A stretch of DNA of 37,451 bases from an uncultured bacterium. GTDB taxonomy: Bacteria; Actinomycetota; Coriobacteriia; Coriobacteriales; Coriobacteriaceae. The stretch spans positions 1 to 37,451 of the forward strand of contig CAJMMN010000023.1 in NCBI GenBank assembly GCA_905214525.1. Direction: 5' to 3'. The notes beneath the pieces are model-generated. The model was not told the DNA's origin and ran no database searches. It saw nothing but the letters and a program-made list of their open reading frames with translations. Shown here piece by piece: positions 1-8,239 of this stretch (the first letter of the stretch is position 1; every line of letters starts with the position of its first letter). The translations under genes were made by a program, and so were the position numbers.

Positions 1-2
1 AC

Positions 3-50
3 AAAAAACGTACCCGAACCCTTTCTCGTAAAGAATCGGGTTCGAGTACG
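3..50 (-). terminator. Rho-independent terminator, minus strand
   Basis: On the minus strand an imperfect stem (arms at 38-50 and 9-21, one mismatch) is followed by a run of six T (plus-strand A run at 3-8). It lies downstream of the gldA-type gene and behind a second terminator, so it may be a back-up terminator. The plus strand has no T run here. Confidence 0.6.
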
Positions 51-65
51 AACTGAATGCTGGAG

Positions 66-117
66 CAATAAAAAACCACCAGAAAGGTGCCTGTCCCCTT
101 TGTGGTGGTTTTGGGCC
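66..117 (-). terminator. Terminator of gldA, member of a repeated terminator element
   Basis: Arms at 72-87 and 97-112 pair over 16 positions with one mismatch around a 9-nt loop (88-96). On the minus strand a T run follows, right after the gldA stop codon. Read in the gene's direction, the loop GGACAGGCA and the arm are the same as in the terminator at 7713-7755, so the two are copies of one element. Confidence 0.85.
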
Positions 118-121
118 AGTC

Positions 122-1204
122 CTAGAGCGTGTGGCCGTAGGTGTTGGCAGCCTTGATGGCGGTGGCGAACTTTTCGTCGGTGAAGGGCTCGGGGTTTCCC
201 TGCTTCCACTCGTTGGTGGCGTGCGCATACTCGCACAGGGCGGGGATATCGGACTCGGAAAGCCCGACCTGCTCAAGCGTCACGGGCAGGCCCATCTGAT
301 TGTTAAAGGCGGCGTAGCGCTCAAGGTTCTCGGTATCGCCCGTATAGGCGAACAGTACCAGCACACCCAGGCTTACGACCTCGCCGTGCAGGTAGGAGCC
401 CTCGCGCGGAATGCTGCAGGAAGCGTTGTAGAACGCGTGCGCCACGCTCGAGTTGTAGTAGTAATCGTTTTGGTTGGTCAGGTTGGAGACGTAGCCCGTG
501 TTGACCACGATGTCGAGCGCGATCTGCTTGACGGCATCGGTCGACTGGTCCTGGCGCACGTCCTCAAGACCCTGGACGCCAAAGGTAAACAGCGGCTCGG
601 AGCAGGTGTGGGCGAGTGCTAGGCCAAGGCCTGCCGTGTGCTCCAGGTTGCCGGCGCTCGTGGCGTACTCGACCTCGGGCTGCTTGGACAGGGCATCACC
701 CACGCCGGCCCAGAAGTACTCCGCCGGAGCCTCGGCGATGATCTTGGGGTTGATGAAGATGTGCGCAGGTCGGTTAGGGTACGAATAGCCCTCGAGCGAG
801 CCGTCGTCGTTGTAGACAACGGCAATGGCGGTCGCGGCGGAGCAGTTGGAACAGATCGTCGGTACCGTAAAGACAATCTTCTTGAGCTCGATAGCTGCGG
901 TCTTCACGGTGTCGAGCGCCTTGCCGCCGCCGCATGCGATAAGCACGTCAGCTTCCTGGCAGGCAGGGGAGTTTACGACCTTGGCGATATTTGCGCGCGT
1001 ACTGTTGGTGCCGTAGACGCGCGTCTCCAGAATCTCGACGTCGGTACCTGCCAGCGCAGCTTCGATACCGGGAAGTGCTGCGGCCAGTGCTCGTTTACCA
1101 CCAATGATGGCGACCTTGGTTGCTCCGTACTCGGCCAACGCGCCGTGCAGCTCGTCAAAGCAGTCTTCGCCAACGGTATAGTCGCTCATTCCGATCGTGC
1201 GCAT
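122..1204 (-). CDS. gldA: Iron-containing alcohol dehydrogenase family, glycerol dehydrogenase-like
   Basis: About 360 residues, the usual length for glycerol dehydrogenase, which oxidises glycerol to dihydroxyacetone with NAD+ in the cytoplasm. The NAD-binding motif GGGKALD is at about residues 92-98. Candidate metal ligands are Asp170 (in GVGDALSK), His256 (SVAHAF) and His273 (YLHGEV), matching the Asp-His-His pattern of the family. I chose the ATG at 1204 because GAAAGAAGA lies just upstream; the frame stays open to an ATG at 1264 (20 more residues), and an ATG at 1189 is also possible. The gene stands alone, divergent from ileS, with terminators downstream at 66-117 and 3-50. No dihydroxyacetone kinase gene is nearby, so glycerol as the physiological substrate is inferred from the family only. 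Confidence 0.85.
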   Translation of the reverse strand: MRTIGMSDYTVGEDCFDELHGALAEYGATKVAIIGGKRALAAALPGIEAALAGTDVEILETRVYGTNSTRANIAKVVNSPACQEADVLIACGGGKALDTVKTAAIELKKIVFTVPTICSNCSAATAIAVVYNDDGSLEGYSYPNRPAHIFINPKIIAEAPAEYFWAGVGDALSKQPEVEYATSAGNLEHTAGLGLALAHTCSEPLFTFGVQGLEDVRQDQSTDAVKQIALDIVVNTGYVSNLTNQNDYYYNSSVAHAFYNASCSIPREGSYLHGEVVSLGVLVLFAYTGDTENLERYAAFNNQMGLPVTLEQVGLSESDIPALCEYAHATNEWKQGNPEPFTDEKFATAIKAANTYGHTL

Positions 1205-1325
1205 AGCAATCTTCTTTCGTTCGATAAAGTGCTTACAGGTATTTTGCTCCAAGAGAAGGTCCACGGCCGCAAGAAATTTCGAACGTATAAAACCAGTGTT
1301 GAGGGTTTTTCGCCGGTGCGGAACG

Positions 1326-1334
1326 TGCTAGCAT
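1326..1334 (+). promoter_or_regulatory. Candidate extended -10 promoter for the ileS leader
   Basis: TGCTAGCAT fits an extended -10 (TGn plus TAGCAT). There is only a poor -35 (TTTTTC at 1306-1311, 17-nt spacer). It would start transcription near 1341, just where the T-box leader begins, which is the main support. Confidence 0.4.
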
Positions 1335-1340
1335 ACTCCG

Positions 1341-1646
1341 TATAAGCGTTGATGGGGACGAGTAGTCGGCCGTCCGCATGCTACAGAGAGCGGGGAGCGC
1401 TGAGAACCCGTGCATGCGACCGATGAAAATCACCCCGGAGCTGCGGTCCCAACGGACGTGCCGCGTAGGTTCGTCTTAGTAGACATCGCCGAGATGGTCG
1501 TCGATACAGACCAGCCGAGTAACGGATGCGAGCGCGCGAATACGCGGGCGAGGGCATCTAAGCTGGGTGGTTAAGCGAAGAGCTTTTGCGGGCGTGCAGC
1601 CCGTTTGTGGCGCTTCGTCCCAGCTTGTAGGGACGGGCGCTTTTTT
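1341..1646 (+). promoter_or_regulatory. T-box riboswitch (Ile) controlling ileS
   Basis: The roughly 300-nt leader has Stem I landmarks: an AGTAG motif near 1362, AGAGAGC near 1385, GCTGAGAA near 1399, then a specifier ATC (Ile) at 1429-1431 followed by A and by CCGGAG. The antiterminator is clear: AAGCTGGG (1560-1567) pairs perfectly with CCCAGCTT (1619-1626), a 7-nt bulge TGGTTAA (1568-1574) presents TGGT for the ACCA end of uncharged tRNA-Ile, and 1575-1580 pairs with 1613-1618. The alternative terminator is at 1610-1646. Uncharged tRNA-Ile should stabilise the antiterminator and switch on ileS. The bulge differs from the consensus TGGNACC in its last three bases. Confidence 0.9.
1610..1646 (+). 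terminator. T-box regulated intrinsic terminator
   Basis: GCGCTTCGTCCC (1610-1621) pairs with GGGACGGGCGC (1630-1640) with one bulge, and six T follow at 1641-1646. Its left arm overlaps the right side of the antiterminator, so the two folds exclude each other. Confidence 0.85.
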
Positions 1647-1689
1647 GGTGCCCAGAGGGCGTGCGCGCCCACGACATGAAAGGGGTACC

Positions 1690-4491
1690 GTGGCAAACGA
1701 GTACAAGCAGACGATGAATCTGCCCAAGACCGGTTTTCCCATGCGTGCCGGTCTTTCCAAGTCCGAGCCCAAGCGACTCAAGGACTGGCAGGACAACAAG
1801 GTCTACGAGCAGGTTCTGAAGAAGAACGAGGGTCACAAGAAGTTCGTGCTGCACGACGGCCCTCCGTACGCCAACGGTCCGATCCACATCGGCCACGCCA
1901 TGAATAAGATCTCCAAGGACATGATCAACCGCTACTGGATGATGCAGGGCTATGAGGTTCCCTACGTCCCCGGTTGGGACTGCCATGGTCAGCCGATCGA
2001 GCACAAGGTCGAGGAGAAGCTCGGCACCGAGAAGTTCAACCAGACCTCCACGGCTAAGATCCGCGAGCTCTGCAACAAGTTCGCTGTCGAGAACATCGAG
2101 CTGCAGAAGGCCGGCTTCCGTCGCCTGGGCGTGCTCGGCGACTGGGACAACCCCTATCTGACGCTCTATCACCAGCATGATGCCGCCGACATCGAGGTCT
2201 TCAAGGCCATGTTCGATAAGGGCATGATCTATCGCGGCCACAAGCCGGTTCACTGGTGCAAGCATTGCCACACCGCACTCGCCGAGGCCGAGATCGAGTA
2301 TTCCGACGAGACGAGCCCGTCCATTTTCGTGCGCTTTGAGATGACCTCCAAGCCCGCCGGCCTCGAGAACTTCGACGGCCCGGTCGACTTTATCATCTGG
2401 ACGACCACGCCGTGGACCATCCCCTCCGACCAGGCCGTTTCCCTTAAGCCCGGCGCCGCCTATGTCGCCGTTGAGCACGAGGGCCGTGCCGAGGTCATGC
2501 TCGAGGACCTGGCTCCTAAGTGTTGTGAGGAGTTTGGCTGGGAGTACACCCCGGTCATGGTCGATGGCAAGCCCTACGTGGTTTCCGCCGAGACCTTCCA
2601 CCACATCCACTACAAGCAGCCGATCTTTGACGGCGTTGAGGGCGTGGCGCTGCTGGCCGATTACGTCGGTGTCGATGACGGTACCGGTATCGTCCACAAC
2701 TCGCCCGGCCACGGCGTCGACGACTACTTCGCCTGCCTCAAGGAGGGCATCACCGACATCTGCATGCCGGTCGATGACGACGGCAAGTTCTACACCGGCG
2801 AGGAGTTTGGCACCGGCGGCCCCTTCAGCGGCATGGATACCGATGAGGCCAACCCGCACATCATCGAGTTCCTGCGCGAGCGCGGCACCCTGGTTCTCGA
2901 GAAGAAGATCACGCACAGCTATCCGCACTGCTGGCGCTGCAAGCACCCGGTGCTCTTCCGTGCTACCGACCAGTGGTTCGTCTCGATGGACAAGACCGGT
3001 TTGCGCGAGCAGGCTGGCAAGGAGGTCCGTGAGAACGTCAAGTGGTATCCGGCTCACGCCGCCAACCGCATCGGCGCCATGGTCGAGCAGCGTCCCGACT
3101 GGTGCATCAGCCGCCAGCGCAACTGGGGCGTGCCTATCCCCAGTTACACATGCGCCGACTGCGGCGAGAAGGTCATGAACGACGCCACGCTCGACGCCGT
3201 CATTAAGCTCTTCCACGAGAAGGGCTCCGACGCCTGGTTCACCGACGCTCCTGAGAGCTATCTGGGCGAGGCCTGCGTCTGCCCCAAGTGCGGTGGCCAT
3301 CACCTCAAGGCTGATAAGGACATCCTTGACGTGTGGTGGGACTCCGGCGTGTCTTGGAAGGCCGTCTGCGAGTACCGTCCCGAGCTGGAGTACCCGGCGG
3401 ACGTCTACCTCGAGGGCTCTGACCAGCACCGCGGTTGGTTCCAGAGCTCGCTGCTCACCTCGGTGGGCGCCAACGGCCACGCTCCGTACAAGGCGGTCGT
3501 CTCGCAGGGCTTCACCCTCGACGGCCAGGGCCGTAAGATGTCCAAGTCGCTCGGCAACGTCATCGACCCCAACAAGGTCTGCGACGAGATGGGCGCCGAC
3601 ATCATCCGCCTGTGGGTCGCCTCCGTCGATACCAGCTCCGACGTGTCCATCGACCACGAGATCCTTGCCCGTACGTCCGATGCCTATCGTCGTTTCCGCA
3701 ACACGCTGCGCTTCCTGCTCTCCGAGCTCGAGGGCCAGTTTGAGCCCGAGACCGACGGCGTCGCTTTTGCCGACCTGCTGCCGCTCGACAAGCTCATGGT
3801 TGCCCGTCTGACCCAGGTCCAGGCCGAGGTCGACGACGCTTACTCTTGCTACGAGTTCCCGCGCGCTTACCGTGCGCTTTACGACTTCGTGGTTACCGAG
3901 CTTTCCAACGTGTACCTCGACGCCCTGAAGGATCGTCTGTACTGCGACAAGCCCGGTTCGCTCGAGCGCCGCAGCGCCCAGACCGTGCTTGCCGAGCTCT
4001 TCTCGATGCTCATGCGCGACCTGCAGCCGATCCTGTCCTACACGGTCGACGAGGCCATGGCCTATGCGCCCGCCGGCTGCGTCGATCACCAGAAGTACGC
4101 CGCGCTGCTCGATTGGTACAAGTCGCCCATCACGATCGACGAGGCCAATGAGTTTGAGGGCGTGCTCGAGGCTTCACTCGAGCTCCGTAGCGCCGTGACC
4201 AAGGCCCTTGAGGATGCCCGCTCCGCCGGCACCTTCACTAAGAGCCAACAGGTCCGCGTCAAGGCGGTCGTTCCCGCCGAGATGTATGCGCTGCTGACCG
4301 GCGACAAGGCCGTCGACCTGGCCGAGTTCTACATCGTCTCCGCTGTTGAACTGACCCAGGGCGAGGAGCTCTCCGTTGCCATTGAGGCTGCCGAGGGCGA
4401 GTGCTGCGACCGTTGCTGGAACTACCGCACCACTGTCGGCGAGTACAACGGCCACGCTCACATCTGCGAGAGGTGTGCGAATGCCCTTTAA
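1690..4491 (+). CDS. ileS: Isoleucyl-tRNA synthetase
   Basis: Class I synthetase of 933 residues, full length for bacterial IleS, charging tRNA-Ile in the cytoplasm. HIGH (His66-Ile-Gly-His69) follows PPYANGP, KMSKS is at 616-620, and a C-terminal zinc site has Cys905/906, Cys909, Cys926 and Cys929. The middle insertion carries the CP1 editing domain. The start is the GTG at 1690, in frame with AAAGGGG a few bases upstream; the frame is open to 1567, but that part is T-box RNA. The gene is monocistronic, between its T-box and the strong terminator at 4562-4601. Neighbours add nothing to the assignment, which is secure. Confidence 0.98.
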   Translation: MANEYKQTMNLPKTGFPMRAGLSKSEPKRLKDWQDNKVYEQVLKKNEGHKKFVLHDGPPYANGPIHIGHAMNKISKDMINRYWMMQGYEVPYVPGWDCHGQPIEHKVEEKLGTEKFNQTSTAKIRELCNKFAVENIELQKAGFRRLGVLGDWDNPYLTLYHQHDAADIEVFKAMFDKGMIYRGHKPVHWCKHCHTALAEAEIEYSDETSPSIFVRFEMTSKPAGLENFDGPVDFIIWTTTPWTIPSDQAVSLKPGAAYVAVEHEGRAEVMLEDLAPKCCEEFGWEYTPVMVDGKPYVVSAETFHHIHYKQPIFDGVEGVALLADYVGVDDGTGIVHNSPGHGVDDYFACLKEGITDICMPVDDDGKFYTGEEFGTGGPFSGMDTDEANPHIIEFLRERGTLVLEKKITHSYPHCWRCKHPVLFRATDQWFVSMDKTGLREQAGKEVRENVKWYPAHAANRIGAMVEQRPDWCISRQRNWGVPIPSYTCADCGEKVMNDATLDAVIKLFHEKGSDAWFTDAPESYLGEACVCPKCGGHHLKADKDILDVWWDSGVSWKAVCEYRPELEYPADVYLEGSDQHRGWFQSSLLTSVGANGHAPYKAVVSQGFTLDGQGRKMSKSLGNVIDPNKVCDEMGADIIRLWVASVDTSSDVSIDHEILARTSDAYRRFRNTLRFLLSELEGQFEPETDGVAFADLLPLDKLMVARLTQVQAEVDDAYSCYEFPRAYRALYDFVVTELSNVYLDALKDRLYCDKPGSLERRSAQTVLAELFSMLMRDLQPILSYTVDEAMAYAPAGCVDHQKYAALLDWYKSPITIDEANEFEGVLEASLELRSAVTKALEDARSAGTFTKSQQVRVKAVVPAEMYALLTGDKAVDLAEFYIVSAVELTQGEELSVAIEAAEGECCDRCWNYRTTVGEYNGHAHICERCANAL

Positions 4492-4561
4492 GGCACGGTA
4501 ACTCGGCATTTTAGCTATAGGGAGAATTTGGGCGCCTTCGGCCCATTTGCTCCGCTGAATA

Positions 4562-4601
4562 AAAGCGGCATTCCGTTTTTCGGAATGCCGCTTTCGTTTT
4601 T
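4562..4601 (+). terminator. Terminator of ileS
   Basis: A perfect 14-bp stem (4562-4575 with 4581-4594) with a TTTTT loop is followed by CGTTTTT. The A run before the stem gives partial activity on the other strand too, but no minus-strand gene needs it here. Confidence 0.93.
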
Positions 4602-4713
4602 AGCTGGTTATTTCGCTTGCGTTGGTGGATATGTCGTGCGTTCTGCGTGTGGCAATATAAGATGGTTAATTGCGTTAAACGTAATTCGATGTTTTTGAGG
4701 GTAGGGGATTGAT

Positions 4714-5313
4714 TTGGGTCGTTCTGCGGATATGACGCCGCCTTTGCGTTGGCGGTTGGGTGTTGCTGGTAGCGTGGCGTTGGCCGTGCTGCTTGTTGAC
4801 CAGCTGACCAAGCTTGCGGTTCGTGCCGTCGGCGATGCTCTGCATGTGACTATTATCCCCGGTGTGATCGACTTCCTTTTCGTGCGTAACATCGGTGCTG
4901 CCTTTAGCATGGGCGAGGGACATGGCCTCGCGTTTGCCGTGCTGGCGTTTGTCGTTATCGTTGCGATCGCGGTGTACTTGCTTCGCGCGCCCCAGCTTGC
5001 TCGCTTTGAGGTTGTGGGCATGGCTATGGTCGTGGGCGGCGCCATTGGCAATGCGATCGACCGTCTGGCTTTTGGCTTTGTGACCGATTTTATTGCCACC
5101 ACCTTCATCGACTTCCCCGTCTTCAATGTGGCCGATGTCGGCATTACGGTCGGTGTGGTGCTTGCCCTCATCGGCTACATGTTCTTGAGTCCTGCGGCCC
5201 GTGAGGTCGACGCGACCGCCGAACTCAACGCCCGTGACGAGGCCCGCGCTAAGCGCAAGGCCCAGCAGCGTGGGGAGCGTGCCCGCAAGATTCGCGAAAG
5301 GAGCGAGCGCTAA
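4714..5313 (+). CDS. lspA: Lipoprotein signal peptidase (signal peptidase II)
   Basis: A 199-residue integral membrane aspartyl protease that cleaves the signal peptide of diacylglyceryl-prolipoproteins. Four hydrophobic segments are visible. The family motifs are present: the GNAIDRLxxGxVTDF box with catalytic Asp125, and FNVAD with catalytic Asp141. The start is TTG at 4714 behind the G-rich GGTAGGGG; an ATG six codons in (4732) is possible. After the last membrane segment comes a tail of about 40 highly charged residues (161-199, rich in Arg, Lys and Glu), longer than in typical LspA of about 160-170 residues. The stop overlaps the start of the next gene by one base (TAATG), a pair often co-transcribed in bacteria. 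No convincing promoter was found in 4602-4713. Confidence 0.95.
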   Translation: MGRSADMTPPLRWRLGVAGSVALAVLLVDQLTKLAVRAVGDALHVTIIPGVIDFLFVRNIGAAFSMGEGHGLAFAVLAFVVIVAIAVYLLRAPQLARFEVVGMAMVVGGAIGNAIDRLAFGFVTDFIATTFIDFPVFNVADVGITVGVVLALIGYMFLSPAAREVDATAELNARDEARAKRKAQQRGERARKIRERSER

Positions 5314-6326
5314 TGGCCGACATCCATATCCTTGTTGCCGACGATGCCGCTGGTCAGCGTCTTGACGCCTATCTGGGCGCTAATGACGGCTGCCCTACGC
5401 GCTCTGCCTGCGCGCATCTGATCGAGGGCGGTGCCGTTGCCGTCAACGGCGAGACATGCCTGTCAAAAAAGTATGCCGTGCGCTCCGGCGACCGTATTTC
5501 GGTCGATTTGCCCGAGCCGCACGATCCCACCGATGTGATTCCCGAGGCCATTCCCCTCGATATCCGCTACGAGGACGACTACCTCATCGTGCTCTCCAAG
5601 CAGCGCGGTCTGGTGTGCCATCCCGCCCATGGCCACGAGAGCGGCACCCTTGCGAACGCCTTGGTCTATCACTGTGGCATTGACCATCTGGGCACCGTGC
5701 AGGGCGAGGACCGCCCCGGCATCGTGCATCGCCTGGATCGTGACACCTCGGGCCTTATGCTCGCGGCAAAAGACGACGACACCCAGCGCGCGCTCCAGAA
5801 TCTCATCCGCACGCGCACGCTCGACCGCCGCTACATTACGCTCGTCCACGGCCACATTGCCATGGACGAGGGCACCATTAACACCGGCATTGCCCGTTCT
5901 ACGCGCGACCGTGTCAAGATGGCGGTTTCGGACGATCCTTTCGCGCGCCAGGCCATTACGACCTTTAGGGTCCTCGAGCGCTTCGATTCCACGCGTTTTG
6001 ACGATGGCTATACGCTCGTCGAGTGCCACCTGTTTACGGGTCGCACGCATCAGATTCGCGTGCACATGCGCCATATCAACCACGCCTGCGTGGGCGATCC
6101 GCTCTACGGTAAGTGCGATGCGCGTGCCGACCAGGGTTTGACCAGGCAATTCCTCCATTCCTGGCGTGTGGCGTTCGATCATCCCGTGACGGGGGAGCGC
6201 ATTGAGTGCCGCGATGAGCTGCCGTGGGATCTCGCCGCCGTTCTGGATGACCTAGCCCCGCGCTCGCTCGGCCGCACTGCCGCCGGCGACGAAATCGCAC
6301 CGCAGCTCGGTCTGCTCGAACCCTAA
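5313..6326 (+). CDS. rluD: RluA/RluD-family 23S rRNA pseudouridine synthase
   Basis: A 337-residue pseudouridine synthase. The N-terminal 60-70 residues form an S4-like RNA-binding domain (RLDAYLG, then a GAVAVNG segment). The catalytic domain carries HRLDRDTSG at 139-147 with the catalytic aspartate Asp144, and the later GRTHQIRVH motif of the family. It isomerises uridines in 23S rRNA; which positions (RluD-like 1911/1915/1917 or another RluA paralog) cannot be told from sequence alone. The start ATG overlaps the lspA stop by one base, so translation is probably coupled. No terminator follows directly; a new promoter for the next gene is possible at 6345-6371. Confidence 0.92.
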   Translation: MADIHILVADDAAGQRLDAYLGANDGCPTRSACAHLIEGGAVAVNGETCLSKKYAVRSGDRISVDLPEPHDPTDVIPEAIPLDIRYEDDYLIVLSKQRGLVCHPAHGHESGTLANALVYHCGIDHLGTVQGEDRPGIVHRLDRDTSGLMLAAKDDDTQRALQNLIRTRTLDRRYITLVHGHIAMDEGTINTGIARSTRDRVKMAVSDDPFARQAITTFRVLERFDSTRFDDGYTLVECHLFTGRTHQIRVHMRHINHACVGDPLYGKCDARADQGLTRQFLHSWRVAFDHPVTGERIECRDELPWDLAAVLDDLAPRSLGRTAAGDEIAPQLGLLEP

Positions 6327-6344
6327 CCAGTATTAGGTGGTTTC

Positions 6345-6371
6345 TTGAACTCGGTTAGCCTACGGTAAGAT
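6345..6371 (+). promoter_or_regulatory. Weak candidate promoter before the GT2 gene
   Basis: TTGAAC (6345-6350) and TAAGAT (6366-6371) resemble -35 and -10 boxes, but the spacer is only 15 nt. The 82-nt gap holds no terminator, so read-through from lspA-rluD is equally possible. Confidence 0.3.
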
Positions 6372-6408
6372 ATACGGTTGTTTACGTAACGCGTTCTCGG
6401 GAGCCTGC

Positions 6409-7704
6409 ATGCTCGCCTTTTTACAAACTAACACGCCCATCGTGATCTTTAATCAGATTGTGGTTACGCTACTCACGGTCTGCTTTCTGTACCAGGTGGT
6501 CTTCTTTGTCATTGGCGCTCTTCGTGGCGAGGTCGCGCCTCCCAAGGCCAAAAAACTCCACCGCTATGCCTTCTTTATCGCGGCGCATAACGAGGAGGCC
6601 GTGATCGCCAATCTCGTACGCTCTATCAAGGATCAGGACTATCCGTCCGAGCTCATCGAGGTCTTCGTGGTCGCCGATGCTTGCACCGACAACACGGCGC
6701 AGCTCGCGCGCGAGGCCGGTGCCATTGTTTACGAGCGCAATGACCTGGCCCGCAAGGGCAAGAGCTGGGTCATGGACTTTGGTTTCGATCGCATTCTCAA
6801 CGAGTATCCCGACACGTTTGAGGGCTACTTTATCTTCGATGCCGACAATGTTATCTCCCGCGATTACGTCTCCAAGATGAATGATGCCTTTGACCAGGGC
6901 TTTCATGTGGTCACGAGCTATCGTAACTCCAAGAACTTCGGCAGTTCGTGGATTTCCTCTGCCAACGCCACCTGGTATTTGCGTGAGGCCCGCTTCCTCA
7001 ACAACGCGCGTAATATCTGCAAGACGTCCTGTGCCGTCTCGGGCTCGGGCTACCTCATCTCCGCCAGTGTTATCGAGGGTATGCACGGCTGGCAGTTCCA
7101 CACGCTGACCGAGGATATTCAGTTCACCACGTTCTGCGCCATTCACGGCATTCGCATTGGCTATGCGCCGGCGGAGTTTTTTGACGAGCAACCCGTGACG
7201 TTTAAGGCGTCCTGGAAGCAGCGTATGCGCTGGACCAAGGGCTTCTACCAGGTGTTCTTTACCTACGGTAAGCATCTGGTCAAGTCGACCTTCCGTTATC
7301 ACCGCTTTGCCGCCTACGACATGTTTATGACGATTGCTCCGGGTATGCTGCTGTCCCTGATCTCCATGCTCGCCAACGCGACCTTCCTCATCGTGGGCGG
7401 GCTTTCGCACGGCTTCTTGGCCACCGAAGTTGAGATGCAGGCTTGTGCTGCCTCGCTCATTATGACCTTCGCGATGATGTATCAGACCTTCTTTATCCTG
7501 GCGCTGCTCACGACTATCTTCGAGTACAAGCACATCCATTGCGCGCAAAAGTGGCGCCTGGTGACCAACCTGTTTACCTTCCCGATTTTTATGTTCAGCT
7601 ATATTCCCATCACGGTGGCTGCACTGTTCCTAAAGGTCGACTGGGTCCCGACGCAGCACGCCGTCAACGTTACCCTCGACGAGGTCATGCAAGGCGCTAA
7701 ATAA
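6409..7704 (+). CDS. Membrane-bound family 2 glycosyltransferase (cellulose/hyaluronan synthase-like)
   Basis: 431 residues. One or two N-terminal membrane segments (about 10-38) precede a cytoplasmic GT-A domain (about 50-290), then several C-terminal membrane segments (about 300-415). The processive GT2 signatures are all there: the N-terminal AAHNEE segment, DAD at 144-146 (sugar-nucleotide and metal binding), TED with Glu235-Asp236 (general base region) and QRMRW at 271-275 (acceptor/product binding). These predict a polymerising or repeat-adding enzyme for an envelope or capsule polysaccharide; the sugar is unknown. GGGAG lies before the ATG. It ends at the strong terminator 7713-7755. 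There are no other polysaccharide genes in the window, so it may act alone like synthase-dependent systems. Confidence 0.85.
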   Translation: MLAFLQTNTPIVIFNQIVVTLLTVCFLYQVVFFVIGALRGEVAPPKAKKLHRYAFFIAAHNEEAVIANLVRSIKDQDYPSELIEVFVVADACTDNTAQLAREAGAIVYERNDLARKGKSWVMDFGFDRILNEYPDTFEGYFIFDADNVISRDYVSKMNDAFDQGFHVVTSYRNSKNFGSSWISSANATWYLREARFLNNARNICKTSCAVSGSGYLISASVIEGMHGWQFHTLTEDIQFTTFCAIHGIRIGYAPAEFFDEQPVTFKASWKQRMRWTKGFYQVFFTYGKHLVKSTFRYHRFAAYDMFMTIAPGMLLSLISMLANATFLIVGGLSHGFLATEVEMQACAASLIMTFAMMYQTFFILALLTTIFEYKHIHCAQKWRLVTNLFTFPIFMFSYIPITVAALFLKVDWVPTQHAVNVTLDEVMQGAK

Positions 7705-7712
7705 CCACCATC

Positions 7713-7755
7713 AAAACCACCACAAAGGGGACAGGCACCTTTGTGGTGGTTTTTG
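7713..7755 (+). terminator. Terminator of the GT2 gene, second copy of the repeated element
   Basis: A perfect 16-bp stem (7713-7728 with 7738-7753), a 9-nt loop GGACAGGCA (7729-7737) and a T run. It matches the gldA terminator at 66-117 in arm and loop. Confidence 0.92.
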
Positions 7756-7785
7756 TTTATGCGATGTAACTCGAGGAGGCGTTCG

Positions 7786-8208
7786 ATGGTCTATATCCCG
7801 TTTTGGTTGTTTGCTATTGCTGGCGCCGTTATCGATGCTCGTGATCGGCGGTTCCCGAATTCGCTTGCCGGCGCGTGTGCGGTAGCGGCGTTAGCGGGTG
7901 TTTGGTTCGATCTCGGTTTGAACACAGCGCTTGACCACGCAGGTCTTGCTGTCATCGTGTATCTTGCTCTCGTGCTGACTGAGTCCCTCTGGCGTCGTCT
8001 TCGCCAAACCCCGGGCATCGGCATGGGAGATGCTAAGGCACTTTTCGCGCTTTGCACGCTCGACCCTCTGGGCGGCATCGTGGCATTTGCCGTCGCGCTC
8101 CTGGTGCTGGCCCTCTCCTGCCTCTTCGCAAAAACGCGTTCTCTGCCATTGCTCCCGTTTCTAGTGCCGATTTTTGCCATAATCGAGGTCGTGGGCTGCA
8201 CATTGTAA
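7786..8208 (+). CDS. Minimal A24-type prepilin peptidase-like membrane protein
   Basis: 140 residues with about four or five membrane segments. The two aspartates of type IV prepilin/preflagellin peptidases are visible: Asp17 in AVIDARDRRFPN, and Asp82 in the GMGDAK motif. It has only the C-terminal peptidase core; the N-terminal methylase domain and zinc cysteines of full PilD/GspO are absent. I chose the ATG at 7786, which follows GAGGAGG; an upstream extension to 7741 would run through the terminator. No pilin or pilus-assembly gene is in the window, so its substrate lies elsewhere. M. tuberculosis also has a small peptidase of this kind (Rv2551c, from memory) in its aro region. It could instead be a degenerate paralog, but both catalytic Asp are kept. 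Confidence 0.8.
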   Translation: MVYIPFWLFAIAGAVIDARDRRFPNSLAGACAVAALAGVWFDLGLNTALDHAGLAVIVYLALVLTESLWRRLRQTPGIGMGDAKALFALCTLDPLGGIVAFAVALLVLALSCLFAKTRSLPLLPFLVPIFAIIEVVGCTL

Positions 8209-8239
8209 CCGATTGCGCATTCTTCTTAAGGAGCATGCC

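Noticed and set aside
1558..4089. 843-codon open frame antisense to ileS
   Set aside because: It mirrors ileS in a GC-rich genome; no ribosome site, low-complexity composition (Val/Leu/Gly/Asp repeats), and it covers the T-box. Same reasoning for other long antisense frames.
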